The notes below the pieces were generated by a model that was not told the DNA's origin, made no database searches, and worked only from the letters and a program-made list of their open reading frames with translations. From Streptomyces phaeofaciens (GTDB taxonomy: Bacteria > Actinomycetota > Actinomycetes > Streptomycetales > Streptomycetaceae): a DNA stretch of 43,525 nt. Of this stretch, positions 16,600 to 23,230 are shown one piece after another; positions within the stretch are counted from its first letter, which is position 1, and the number at the start of each line of letters is the position of its first letter. The translations under genes and the position numbers were made by a program. The stretch is from NCBI RefSeq assembly GCF_014648915.1, contig NZ_BMSA01000046.1, forward strand, positions 1 through 43,525. Direction: 5' to 3'.

Positions 16600-18048
16600 A
16601 TGGACACCCCGAGATCCGACGACCACCACAGAGTCAGGGAATGGCTGCTGGGCACCACCCTGCTGGCGGTCGCCTGGCTGCCCACCGCCGTCGTCGCGGC
16701 GGTACTGCTCGTCGTCTGTCTGCGCTGGGGCCCGGCCTGGGCGGCCCTGGCCCCCGTCGCCCTGGTCGCGGGCCGGCTGTCGTCGGTCCTCGGCGGCCGC
16801 GGTCCGCTGCCGGGCCGCGCCGTGCGCCCCGACGACGAGCCGGAACTGGCCGCGCTGGTCCAGGACATCGCCGGACGGCTCGGCTTCGACCAGCCGCTGC
16901 TCGTCCGGATCGTGCCGGGCGTCCAGGCGTCCCTGGGCCGCACCCGGATCTCCGGGGTCCGCGCCCATGTCCTCCTGCTGGGCCTGCCCCTGCTGCGCCG
17001 GCTCACCGAGGCCCAGCTGACGTCCGTGATCGCCCACGAACTGGCGCACGAGCGTCATGTGGGCGACCGCCGCGCGACCCTGCTGCGGTTCGCCCGCGCC
17101 CAGGCCGCCGACCGTCTCGACAGCCGCTTCCGCCCCACCGCGCCCCTGGCCGGGCCCCTGCTGCGCGCCTCGCAGCCGCTCCTGTGGCGGGCCGAGACGG
17201 CGGCCGACGCCGACGCCGTCCGGATCGCGGGCACCGAGGCCACCACCGAGGCCCTGCACCGAACCGTCCTGCTGCACGCCGTGTTCGAGGGCCTCGGCGA
17301 GGCCTGGCTCGCCGCGCTGGCCGAACAGGACAGCCACCCCGAGGACTTCTACGACGCCCTCGACGCCGCCCTGGACGACCCGCACGTGGCCCGCCGCGCC
17401 GCCCGCGCCTTCGCCGAGGAGGACGCCCTCGACCCGTACGCCGCGGCCGACCACCCGCCCCTCGACCTGCGCCTGGCCGCCCTGCCGGAGCACACCGGGA
17501 CCCCGTTCGGCAGCACGCCGGTCCCCCTGCGGACGGCCGCCGGCATCGAGCGGTGGTGCCGCCGCGCGCTGACCCACGGGGACGAGGAGTTCGACGACGG
17601 GGAGCTGCGCCCGGTCCGCCTCCTGGAGATGACACCCCACCAGCTCCGGGAACTCGGCGACGACACCGGCTCCCTGCTGCTGCACCGCGCCACCGGCCGG
17701 GACACCCCCGCCGAGGCGGTGTCCGCCGCCCTGGACGCGGTCGCCGACGGCACCTGGACCGCTCTCGCCCGCCGCCTGGAGCCGTCCCTGCGCTGGGCCC
17801 CGGCCTCCCTGCGCAACCCGCTGGCCCGCACCGTCCTCGCCTCCGCCGTCGCCCGGACCCTCGCCGGGGCACTGCGCACGGCCGGCTGGACCCCCGCCGG
17901 CCGCTGGATCGACACGGTGCTCACCGCGCCCGACGGCGGCCGGATCGTCGATGTGCACGAGATGGCCGGCACCGCCGTGGACACCGGGGACCCGGGCCCG
18001 CTGCGCGCGCTGCTGACGTCCAGCGGACCGAAGGAGGCCGCCGTATGA
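16600..18048 (+). CDS. Membrane-bound M48-family zinc metalloprotease
   Basis: 482 residues. Two N-terminal membrane segments (about 14-40 and 46-63) precede a protease domain with the zinc motif VIAHELAHERHVGD (His146, Glu147, His150) and a third ligand in RAETAADADAVRIA (Glu199), the arrangement of the HtpX/Ste24 (M48) family. The rest (200-482) is helical and not recognised. HtpX-type enzymes act in membrane protein quality control; no direct evidence ties this one to that job. The stop overlaps the next start as ATGA, so it is coupled to a membrane protein that may be a partner or substrate. Confidence 0.85.
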   Translation: MDTPRSDDHHRVREWLLGTTLLAVAWLPTAVVAAVLLVVCLRWGPAWAALAPVALVAGRLSSVLGGRGPLPGRAVRPDDEPELAALVQDIAGRLGFDQPLLVRIVPGVQASLGRTRISGVRAHVLLLGLPLLRRLTEAQLTSVIAHELAHERHVGDRRATLLRFARAQAADRLDSRFRPTAPLAGPLLRASQPLLWRAETAADADAVRIAGTEATTEALHRTVLLHAVFEGLGEAWLAALAEQDSHPEDFYDALDAALDDPHVARRAARAFAEEDALDPYAAADHPPLDLRLAALPEHTGTPFGSTPVPLRTAAGIERWCRRALTHGDEEFDDGELRPVRLLEMTPHQLRELGDDTGSLLLHRATGRDTPAEAVSAALDAVADGTWTALARRLEPSLRWAPASLRNPLARTVLASAVARTLAGALRTAGWTPAGRWIDTVLTAPDGGRIVDVHEMAGTAVDTGDPGPLRALLTSSGPKEAAV

Positions 18049-19001
18049 AGCGCCCCGGCCCGGCCCTGCGCGTGGGTCTCCTCGGTGTGGCGGTCACCCT
18101 CACCGGCTTCGCCCTGTTCGCCGGCTGGCTCACCCTGCACCTCGAACGCCGCTACGACGCCCTCGACCGCGCCACGGCCACGGCCACCGGAGTGGTCGTC
18201 GCGGACGGCATCGGCGACGAGGACGACATACGGGTGCGCTGGACGGACGACCGGGGCCGCACCCACGTCCAGCGCTTCGGCGTCTACGACACCGACCGCT
18301 ACACCCAGGGCGCCGACTTCCCCCTGCTGTACGCCCCCGGCGGCACGGAGGCCTTCCCCGCCGACCCGGACGAGACCGCGGCCGAGGACGACCTGATCGC
18401 CCCGGTCTTCCTGGCCGGCGCCTTCGCCCTCCCCATGGTCGGGGTCTGGGGCTGGCGCGGCCTGCGCTTCCTTCTCACGGCCCGCCGCTCCGGCCGCCCG
18501 ATGACGGCCCGGGTCCACCGGGGCGGCCACCGGGCGGCGGCCTGGCGCGGACCGACGACGACCTGGCTGGAGCTGACGGCACCGGACTGCGCCACGCACT
18601 GGCAGCGGGTCATGTGGCACCCGGCGCTGGACGACGTCCCCGCCGGCACCCCGGTGAGCGTGCGCAACCGGTCCCGCCGCCCGGCCGTCGTCACCCTCCC
18701 CGACGGAACGCGGCTGGTCCCCCTGGGCCGGTTCCGCCGCCGTCCGCCGGCCGGTGTGCCGCTCGGTCACGAGGCCGTCCGCGCCGACCTGCGGGACGCC
18801 TTCCTCCTGCCGCCCGGCACCGTCGTACGGCCCACGCACCCCTGGCGGCAGGGCGCCCTGACGGCCGCGGCCGGCGTCGGCCTCGGCGCCGCCACGGGCC
18901 TCGCCCTCACCGGCGGCACCCTGATCGCCACGGTCGGCTTCGCCCTGTGCGGGACGACCCTGATGACGTCGGTCTGGGCTCTGTCGGCTCCACAGCCGTA
19001 G
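18045..19001 (+). CDS. DUF3592-like membrane protein coupled to the M48 protease
   Basis: 318 residues. The start is fixed by AAGGAGG 7 bases upstream and by the ATGA overlap with the protease stop. Membrane segments: ~8-30 (VGLLGVAVTLTGFALFAGWL), a pair near 125-145, and a C-terminal pair (~278-312). The extracytoplasmic-looking part between the first segments (GVVVADGIGDEDDIRVRWTD ... PLLYAPGGTEAF) has the layout of DUF3592 domains, in which a small beta domain sits between helices. No catalytic residues are seen. The tight coupling suggests a functional pair with the M48 enzyme. Confidence 0.7.
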   Translation: MKRPGPALRVGLLGVAVTLTGFALFAGWLTLHLERRYDALDRATATATGVVVADGIGDEDDIRVRWTDDRGRTHVQRFGVYDTDRYTQGADFPLLYAPGGTEAFPADPDETAAEDDLIAPVFLAGAFALPMVGVWGWRGLRFLLTARRSGRPMTARVHRGGHRAAAWRGPTTTWLELTAPDCATHWQRVMWHPALDDVPAGTPVSVRNRSRRPAVVTLPDGTRLVPLGRFRRRPPAGVPLGHEAVRADLRDAFLLPPGTVVRPTHPWRQGALTAAAGVGLGAATGLALTGGTLIATVGFALCGTTLMTSVWALSAPQP

Positions 19002-19099
19002 CGGCAGGCGCGGCCGTCGGTCCGTCGGTCGCCGCGGCAGACGTGTCCGTCGGTCCGTCGGTCCCTGCGGCAGGCGCGTCCGTCAGTCGGCGGGTCCGC
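19001..19099. repeat. 33-bp tandem repeat, about 2.7 copies, between convergent genes
   Basis: Units start at 19001, 19034 and 19067, each opening with GCGGCAG and containing GTCCGTCGGTCCGTCGGTC-like sequence; the third is degenerate. The array begins at the last base of the membrane-protein stop codon and runs into the 3' end of the convergent small gene. It replaces any recognisable terminator here. Confidence 0.7.
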
Positions 19100-19361
19100 C
19101 GTCGGACAGGTCCGGCACCGACTCGAACCGCCACCGGTGCACCGCCCGGCTCACCAGCCCCCCGGCCGGCTCCGGCAGCTCGGGGAGGTCGGCGTCGTAC
19201 GCCGCGTCCCACCAGGTGATGACCAGGACCCGGTCCTGGGGGGCGCGGAAGGTCTCGCGGCGCACGGGCCGCTGTGCGAGTTCCTGCGCCCGCGCCCAGG
19301 CCAGCAGCTCCTCGCCGCGCCCGGCGGCCGCCCGGGCCTCCCACATCAGCGCGACCGTCAC
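19083..19361 (-). CDS. Small hypothetical protein, possible dimeric alpha/beta-barrel fold
   Basis: 92 residues: VTVALMWEARAAAGRGEELL, AWARAQELAQRPVRRETFRA, PQDRVLVITWWDAAYDADLP, then VSRAVHRWRFESV. The beta-alpha-beta-beta pattern (VALMWEAR, then a helix, then RVLVITWW) is reminiscent of antibiotic-biosynthesis-monooxygenase-like ferredoxin folds, but this is a weak call. The GTG overlaps the tsaD stop as GTGA, so it is the last gene of the tsaB-rimI-tsaD operon and translated by coupling. The 3' end runs into a 33-bp tandem repeat. Confidence 0.7.
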   Translation of the reverse strand: MTVALMWEARAAAGRGEELLAWARAQELAQRPVRRETFRAPQDRVLVITWWDAAYDADLPELPEPAGGLVSRAVHRWRFESVPDLSDGGPAD

Positions 19362-20449
19362 GAGTAGAGGTTCTCCTTGCTGACCTCGTGCACATGGTCG
19401 TGGCCGTGTCCGGGCACATGGGTGTCCGTCACCGGGAGGGAGGAGTCGGCCGAGAGGTCCCAGCTCGACGCCGTCCGGTTCCTCGACACCATCTCCGCGC
19501 CCAGGGCCGCCACCATCGCGCCGTTGTCGGTGCACAGCTTGGGGCGTGGGACGCGCAGCCGGATGCCCGCGGCCTCGCAGCGCTCCAGGGCCAGGGCGCG
19601 CAGCCGGGAGTTCGCGGCCACGCCGCCGCCGATCATCAGGTGGTCGACGCCCTCGTCCTTGCAGGCCCGCACGGCCTTGCGGGTCAGGACGTCCACGACC
19701 GCCTCCTGGAAGGAGGCCGCCACGTCCCGCACCGGGACCTCCTCGCCCACGGCCCGCTTCGCCTCGATCCAGCGGGCGACGGCGGTCTTCAGACCGGAGA
19801 AGGAGAAGTCGTACGCCGCGTCGCGCGGGCCGGTGAGGCCGCGCGGGAAGGCGATCGCCCTCGGGTCGCCCTCACGGGCGTAGCGGTCGATGACCGGCCC
19901 GCCGGGGAAGCCCAGGTTCAGCACGCGCGCGATCTTGTCGAAGGCCTCGCCGGCAGCGTCGTCGATGGTCGAGCCCATCGGGCGGACGTCCGAGGTGATG
20001 TCGGACGACAGCAGCAGGGAGGAGTGGCCGCCGGACACCAGCAGCGCCATCGTCGGCTCCGGCAGCGGGCCGTGCTCCAGCTGGTCGACGCAGATGTGGG
20101 AGGCGAGGTGGTTGACGCCGTAGAGCGGCTTGCCGAGGGCGTAGGCGTAGGCCTTCGCCGCCGAGACGCCGACCAGCAGCGCGCCGGCGAGGCCGGGGCC
20201 CGCCGTGACCGCGATGCCGTCGAGGTCCTTGGCGGAGACGCCCGCCTCCTTCAGCGCCCGGTCGATGGTCGGGACCATCGCCTCCAGATGGGCGCGGGAG
20301 GCGACCTCCGGGACGACCCCGCCGAAGCGGGCGTGCTCGTCGACGCTGGAGGCGATGGCGTCGGCCAGCAGGGTGGTGCCCCGGACGATGCCGACGCCGG
20401 TCTCGTCGCAGGAGGTCTCGATGCCGAGGACGAGGGGTTCGTCAGCCAT
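19358..20449 (-). CDS. tsaD: tRNA N6-adenosine threonylcarbamoyltransferase TsaD
   Basis: 363 residues. It transfers threonylcarbamoyl to A37 of ANN-decoding tRNAs, with TsaB and TsaE. Visible family features: LGIETSCDETGVGIV at the N-terminus, the metal motif NHLASH (His114, His118), LLVSGGHSSLLL, DDAAGEAFDKIAR and IGGGVAANSRLR. The core ends near residue 343; beyond it is an unusual His-rich tail, HVPGHGHDHVHEV, that is not part of the catalytic fold. ATG start overlaps the rimI stop by 8 bases. All three t6A genes here plus the 92-residue gene overlap, so they form one translationally coupled unit. Confidence 0.97.
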   Translation of the reverse strand: MADEPLVLGIETSCDETGVGIVRGTTLLADAIASSVDEHARFGGVVPEVASRAHLEAMVPTIDRALKEAGVSAKDLDGIAVTAGPGLAGALLVGVSAAKAYAYALGKPLYGVNHLASHICVDQLEHGPLPEPTMALLVSGGHSSLLLSSDITSDVRPMGSTIDDAAGEAFDKIARVLNLGFPGGPVIDRYAREGDPRAIAFPRGLTGPRDAAYDFSFSGLKTAVARWIEAKRAVGEEVPVRDVAASFQEAVVDVLTRKAVRACKDEGVDHLMIGGGVAANSRLRALALERCEAAGIRLRVPRPKLCTDNGAMVAALGAEMVSRNRTASSWDLSADSSLPVTDTHVPGHGHDHVHEVSKENLYS

Positions 20450-20948
20450 GGGTCTCGGTTCCTTGTACTGAGGTCGATGGGTCGGTGCGGCGCATCACCA
20501 GCGCGTCCACGTTCCCCGGCTGGTAGTAGCCGCGCCGGAAGCCGATCGGCTCGAAGCCGTAGCGTTCGTAGAGTTTCTGGGCGCGGACGTTGTCGACCCG
20601 GCACTCCAGCATCACTTCGGCGCACTCGAAGGAGGTCGCGGCCCGCAGCAGCTCGGTCAGCAGCCGGCCGCCGAGGCCGGTGCCCCAGTGGCCGCGGGCG
20701 ACGGCGATGGTCTGGACGTCGGCGATGTCCGCGTTGGCGGCGAGCCCCGCGTAGCCGACGATCCGCTCGCCCTCGGTCGCCACGAGGTACCGGCGGGTCG
20801 CCTCCGCCCCGCGGGCGTGCGCCAGGTCGGACCAGAACATGCCGCGCGACCAGGCGTCCTCCGGGAAGAGGTCCTTCTCCAGTTCGAGCACGGGTTCGAT
20901 GTCCCACCAGCGCATCTCACGCAGCACGGGAATGACGGATTCGGTCAC
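20442..20948 (-). CDS. rimI: Ribosomal protein S18 alanine N-acetyltransferase, RimI-type GNAT
   Basis: 168 residues. The GNAT fold is clear: REMRWWDIEPVLELEKDLFP at the N-terminus, VGYAGLAANADIADVQTIAV, the acetyl-CoA loop ARGHWGTGLGGRLLTELL, and LECRVDNVRAQKLYERYGFE near the C-terminus. RimI acetylates the N-terminal Ala of S18 in E. coli; its position between tsaB and tsaD is conserved in bacteria. GTG start overlaps the tsaB stop as GTGA; the stop overlaps tsaD. Confidence 0.93.
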   Translation of the reverse strand: MTESVIPVLREMRWWDIEPVLELEKDLFPEDAWSRGMFWSDLAHARGAEATRRYLVATEGERIVGYAGLAANADIADVQTIAVARGHWGTGLGGRLLTELLRAATSFECAEVMLECRVDNVRAQKLYERYGFEPIGFRRGYYQPGNVDALVMRRTDPSTSVQGTETHG

Positions 20949-21598
20949 TTGGGGGTGACCACCTTGTAGTTCTTGGGGACCTGGGCGTCCGGCCGGCGCA
21001 GATACAGCGGGCGCGGCGCCGGCAGCTCCTCCCCCCGGGCGAGCCGCTCGGCGGCCAGCGAGGCGAGGGCGGCGGCGGAGACGTGCTCGGGCTCGTGCGC
21101 GTTCGGGAACGTCTCCGGGTACAGCAGCGCGCCCGCGCCGACGGCCGGCAGCCCGGCGACCTGCTCCGCGATGTCTCCGGGCCGGTCCACGGCCGGGCCG
21201 AAGACCCGGGTGCGGGAGTCGTCGTAACGCGCCCAGTAGACCTCCTTGCGGCGGGCGTCCGTCGCCACGACGAACGGTCCGTCGAGGTCGGACGCGTACG
21301 CGAGGCCGTCGAGCGTGCACAGACCGTGCACCGGCACGCCGAGCGCGAGCCCGAAGGTGTCGGCGGTCATCAGTCCGACGCGCAGCCCGGTGTAGGGGCC
21401 GGGGCCGGTGCCGACGACGATCGCGGTGACGGCGTCCAGCGCGCGTCCCGCCCCGGCGAGCAGCCGGTCGACGGCCGGCAGCAGCAGCTCGCCGTGCCGG
21501 CGCGCGTCCACCTGGCTCGAGGAGGCGATGACGTCCGTGCCGTCGTGCAGGGCGACGGTGACGGCGGGGGTGGCGGTATCCAGAGCGAGCAAGAGCAC
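20945..21598 (-). CDS. tsaB: t6A biosynthesis protein TsaB (YeaZ)
   Basis: 217 residues. An ASKHA-fold scaffold that binds TsaD and TsaE; it lacks the TsaD metal motif. Features: LLLALDTATPAVTVALHDGT, RRHGELLLPAVDRLL, GTGPGPYTGLRVGLMTA. It is first in the tsaB-rimI-tsaD unit. The GTG at 21598 has no Shine-Dalgarno but a TAGGCT box ends 6 bases upstream, so the operon mRNA may be leaderless. The gene is divergent from the membrane-anchored hypothetical at 21747. Confidence 0.95.
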   Translation of the reverse strand: MLLLALDTATPAVTVALHDGTDVIASSSQVDARRHGELLLPAVDRLLAGAGRALDAVTAIVVGTGPGPYTGLRVGLMTADTFGLALGVPVHGLCTLDGLAYASDLDGPFVVATDARRKEVYWARYDDSRTRVFGPAVDRPGDIAEQVAGLPAVGAGALLYPETFPNAHEPEHVSAAALASLAAERLARGEELPAPRPLYLRRPDAQVPKNYKVVTPK

Positions 21599-21604
21599 GC
21601 CAAC

Positions 21605-21633
21605 AGCCTACGGCTCCTCGGCGCCCGTGTCGG
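21605..21633 (-). promoter_or_regulatory. Candidate leaderless promoter of the tsaB operon
   Basis: Minus-strand CCGACA (21633-21628) and TAGGCT (21610-21605) are spaced 17 bases apart, and the GTG at 21598 follows after 6 bases. Confidence 0.5.
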
Positions 21634-21746
21634 ATGTCCCGGTCGGGGCCGCGACGGCTGCTAACGTCACCGCGGAGCGGGACCGAAAAGCGCAGAAGCA
21701 CCGCGGAAGCACGACATACGACGATTTCCACGATGGGGTGGTCACG

Positions 21747-22298
21747 GTGGCAGGCAGCAGTGCGACGGTCGTCGCCGGGCTCACCGCGGCGGCCGTCGCG
21801 ACGGTCGGGTTCCTCGCCTACCAGGCGTCCGCGCACGTGCCCGCCGGCCTCGGCAGGCCGCAGGCCGCCGCCGCGTCCCCGACGGCGACCAAGGCGCCGC
21901 GCGACAAGAAGCACCCCGCGGCGCTGCCGGGCGGCTCCGGCACCGGCGAGCGGGTCGTGTACTCGGTGGACGACGACCGGGTCTGGCTGGTCCTCGCGGG
22001 AGACAAGGTCGAGCGCACCTTCACGGTGACCCCCGGCAACGTCGACCCCCTGCCGGGCGTGTACGCCGTCACGTCCCGGTCGAACGCGGTCATCGGCACG
22101 GACGGCACGCCGATCGAGCACGTCGTCCGCTTCGCCAGCGCCAAGGGCGTGACCGTCGGCTTCAGCGCGGCGGTGGACGACTCCACCCCGGAGCCCGCGC
22201 TCGGCCGGCGCACGGGCGGCGTGCGCGCGTCCCGCGAGGACGCCAAGGCGATCTGGTTGTTCGCGACGATCGGGGAGCGGATCGTCGTGATCCGCTAG
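21747..22298 (+). CDS. Membrane-anchored hypothetical protein
   Basis: 183 residues from the GTG at 21747, which follows GGGGTGG; an in-frame GTG at 21738 is an alternative. One N-terminal membrane segment (about 5-22: SATVVAGLTAAAVATVGFLA) and a Pro/Ala/Lys-rich linker precede a beta-rich extracytoplasmic domain (ERVVYSVDDDRVWLVLAGDK, FTVTPGNVDPLPGVYAVTSR, GTPIEHVVRFASAKGVTVGF). The GVY...S...G layout superficially resembles the beta-rich part of L,D-transpeptidase-like proteins, but no SHGCh motif or catalytic Cys is present, so no enzymatic role is claimed. Confidence 0.7.
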   Translation: MAGSSATVVAGLTAAAVATVGFLAYQASAHVPAGLGRPQAAAASPTATKAPRDKKHPAALPGGSGTGERVVYSVDDDRVWLVLAGDKVERTFTVTPGNVDPLPGVYAVTSRSNAVIGTDGTPIEHVVRFASAKGVTVGFSAAVDDSTPEPALGRRTGGVRASREDAKAIWLFATIGERIVVIR

Positions 22299-22299
22299 G

Positions 22300-22385
22300 C
22301 CCCGTACGACCCCCCGTACGACCCCCCGTACAGCCCTGTCCGACCCCGTGGCCGCCCTGTCGGACCCGTGGCCGCCCTGTCCGGC
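22300..22385. repeat. Two short tandem repeats after the membrane-anchored hypothetical
   Basis: CCCCCGTACGAC (12 bases) occurs almost three times at 22300-22333, then a ~20-base unit containing CCCTGTCCGACCC and GTGGCCG occurs about 2.5 times at 22334-22385. Both begin just after a TAG stop and are noncoding. Confidence 0.65.
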
Positions 22386-22406
22386 CGGTGGTGCCGGAGG
22401 GTGCCG

Positions 22407-22586
22407 TCAAGCGGCCTTGGGACGGCCGACGGACCGCTCCACGTGGTCCGGCACCCGCGGCGGCGTCGAGACGGCCCGCGCGGCCGCGCACGAGGCCAGC
22501 AGATCTCTCATGGACACCCCGGCGAGCGCGAACGGCCGTGCCTGGTCCTGCGAGGCCTGGGGGGCCTGGGGCTCGGTGGCCGACAT
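22407..22586 (-). CDS. 59-residue small protein behind a strong ribosome site
   Basis: This gene is easily missed by length cut-offs. ATG at 22586 lies 5 bases after GAGGAGG. The protein begins MSATEPQAPQASQDQARPFA and has a hydrophobic-polar core, LAGVSMRDLLASCAAARAVS, with one Cys, then a Pro/Arg-rich end. There is no signal peptide or transmembrane segment. A palindromic operator-like sequence lies 31-46 bases before the start. I do not know its function; the layout (tiny gene, strong ribosome site, own operator) suggests a regulated small protein. It points the same way as tsaE's neighbours but lies downstream of tsaE and apart from the tsaB operon. Confidence 0.7.
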   Translation of the reverse strand: MSATEPQAPQASQDQARPFALAGVSMRDLLASCAAARAVSTPPRVPDHVERSVGRPKAA

Positions 22587-22616
22587 GAGCGCCTCCTCGG
22601 GGTGGGGCGGGACCTA

Positions 22617-22632
22617 GTTAGGTAGACCTAAC
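22617..22632. promoter_or_regulatory. Palindromic operator upstream of the 59-residue gene
   Basis: GTTAGGTAGACCTAAC has perfect 7-base arms around a 2-base centre, striking in this GC-rich context. TTAGG...CCTAA half-sites recall DtxR/IdeR iron boxes but the spacing is 4 rather than 9 bases, so the regulator is uncertain. A TAGGTC within it could serve as a -10, in which case binding would block the promoter. Confidence 0.6.
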
Positions 22633-22717
22633 CAAGGACTGGATACCATGTGACCACGCACAAGACGCCGAACGCAACATTTTGCCGACGTCCTGTCGGA
22701 AACGTTCCCGAATCCGG

Positions 22718-23230
22718 CTACGCCGCCAGCACGCTCAGGTCCGCCGCGGCCCACCGCTCCCCGAGCCCGGTGACCGTCACGTGCCGCACCTCGTCGGTGG
22801 TGTCCCCGACGGCCCGGTGGATCCGGACCTGAAGCCGCTCGTCGGTCAGCTCCTCGACCTTCCCCTCGCCCCACTCCACGACGATCACCGAGTCGGACAG
22901 CGACACGTCGAGGTCCAGGTCCTCCATCTCGTCGAGCCCGCCGCCCAGGCGGTACGCGTCGACGTGGACGAGCGGCGGACCGTCCCCCAGGGAGGGGTGG
23001 ACACGGGCGATCACGAAGGTCGGCGAGGTGACGGCACCCCGGACCCCGAGCCCCTCGCCGAGCCCGCGGGTCAGCGTCGTCTTGCCCGCGCCGAGCTCGC
23101 CGCTGAGCATCACGAGGTCGCCGGCGCGCAACACCTTGGCCAGGCGGCGGCCCAACTCCCGCATCTGTTCGGGAGAGTTGACGATCAGCTCGGTCTCAGC
23201 CGGGTTGCGCGGTGCTGCTGGTGCTTCCAT
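22718..23230 (-). CDS. tsaE: t6A biosynthesis ATPase TsaE
   Basis: 170 residues. P-loop ATPase that resets the TsaB-TsaD complex. Walker A is in LSGELGAGKTTLTRGLGEGL, followed by TSPTFVIARVH, VHVDAYRLGG and VIVVEWGEGKVEEL with the family Trp. ATG 23230 is used; it lies inside the 3' end of the alpha/beta hydrolase gene (35-base overlap), so the two are coupled. A GTG two codons upstream is possible. It is separate from the tsaB-rimI-tsaD operon by about 1.1 kb. Confidence 0.95.
   Translation of the reverse strand: MEAPAAPRNPAETELIVNSPEQMRELGRRLAKVLRAGDLVMLSGELGAGKTTLTRGLGEGLGVRGAVTSPTFVIARVHPSLGDGPPLVHVDAYRLGGGLDEMEDLDLDVSLSDSVIVVEWGEGKVEELTDERLQVRIHRAVGDTTDEVRHVTVTGLGERWAAADLSVLAA

Noticed and set aside
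18907..19419. Minus-strand frame with an 11-residue repeat (DGPTDTSAAAT-like)
   Set aside because: It comes from the 33-bp DNA repeat in the wrong frame; the 92-residue frame at 19083-19361 has the coding pattern and the GTGA coupling.
22617..22632. DtxR/IdeR/DmdR iron box as a firm call
   Set aside because: The half-sites fit but the spacing does not; kept only as an unassigned operator.
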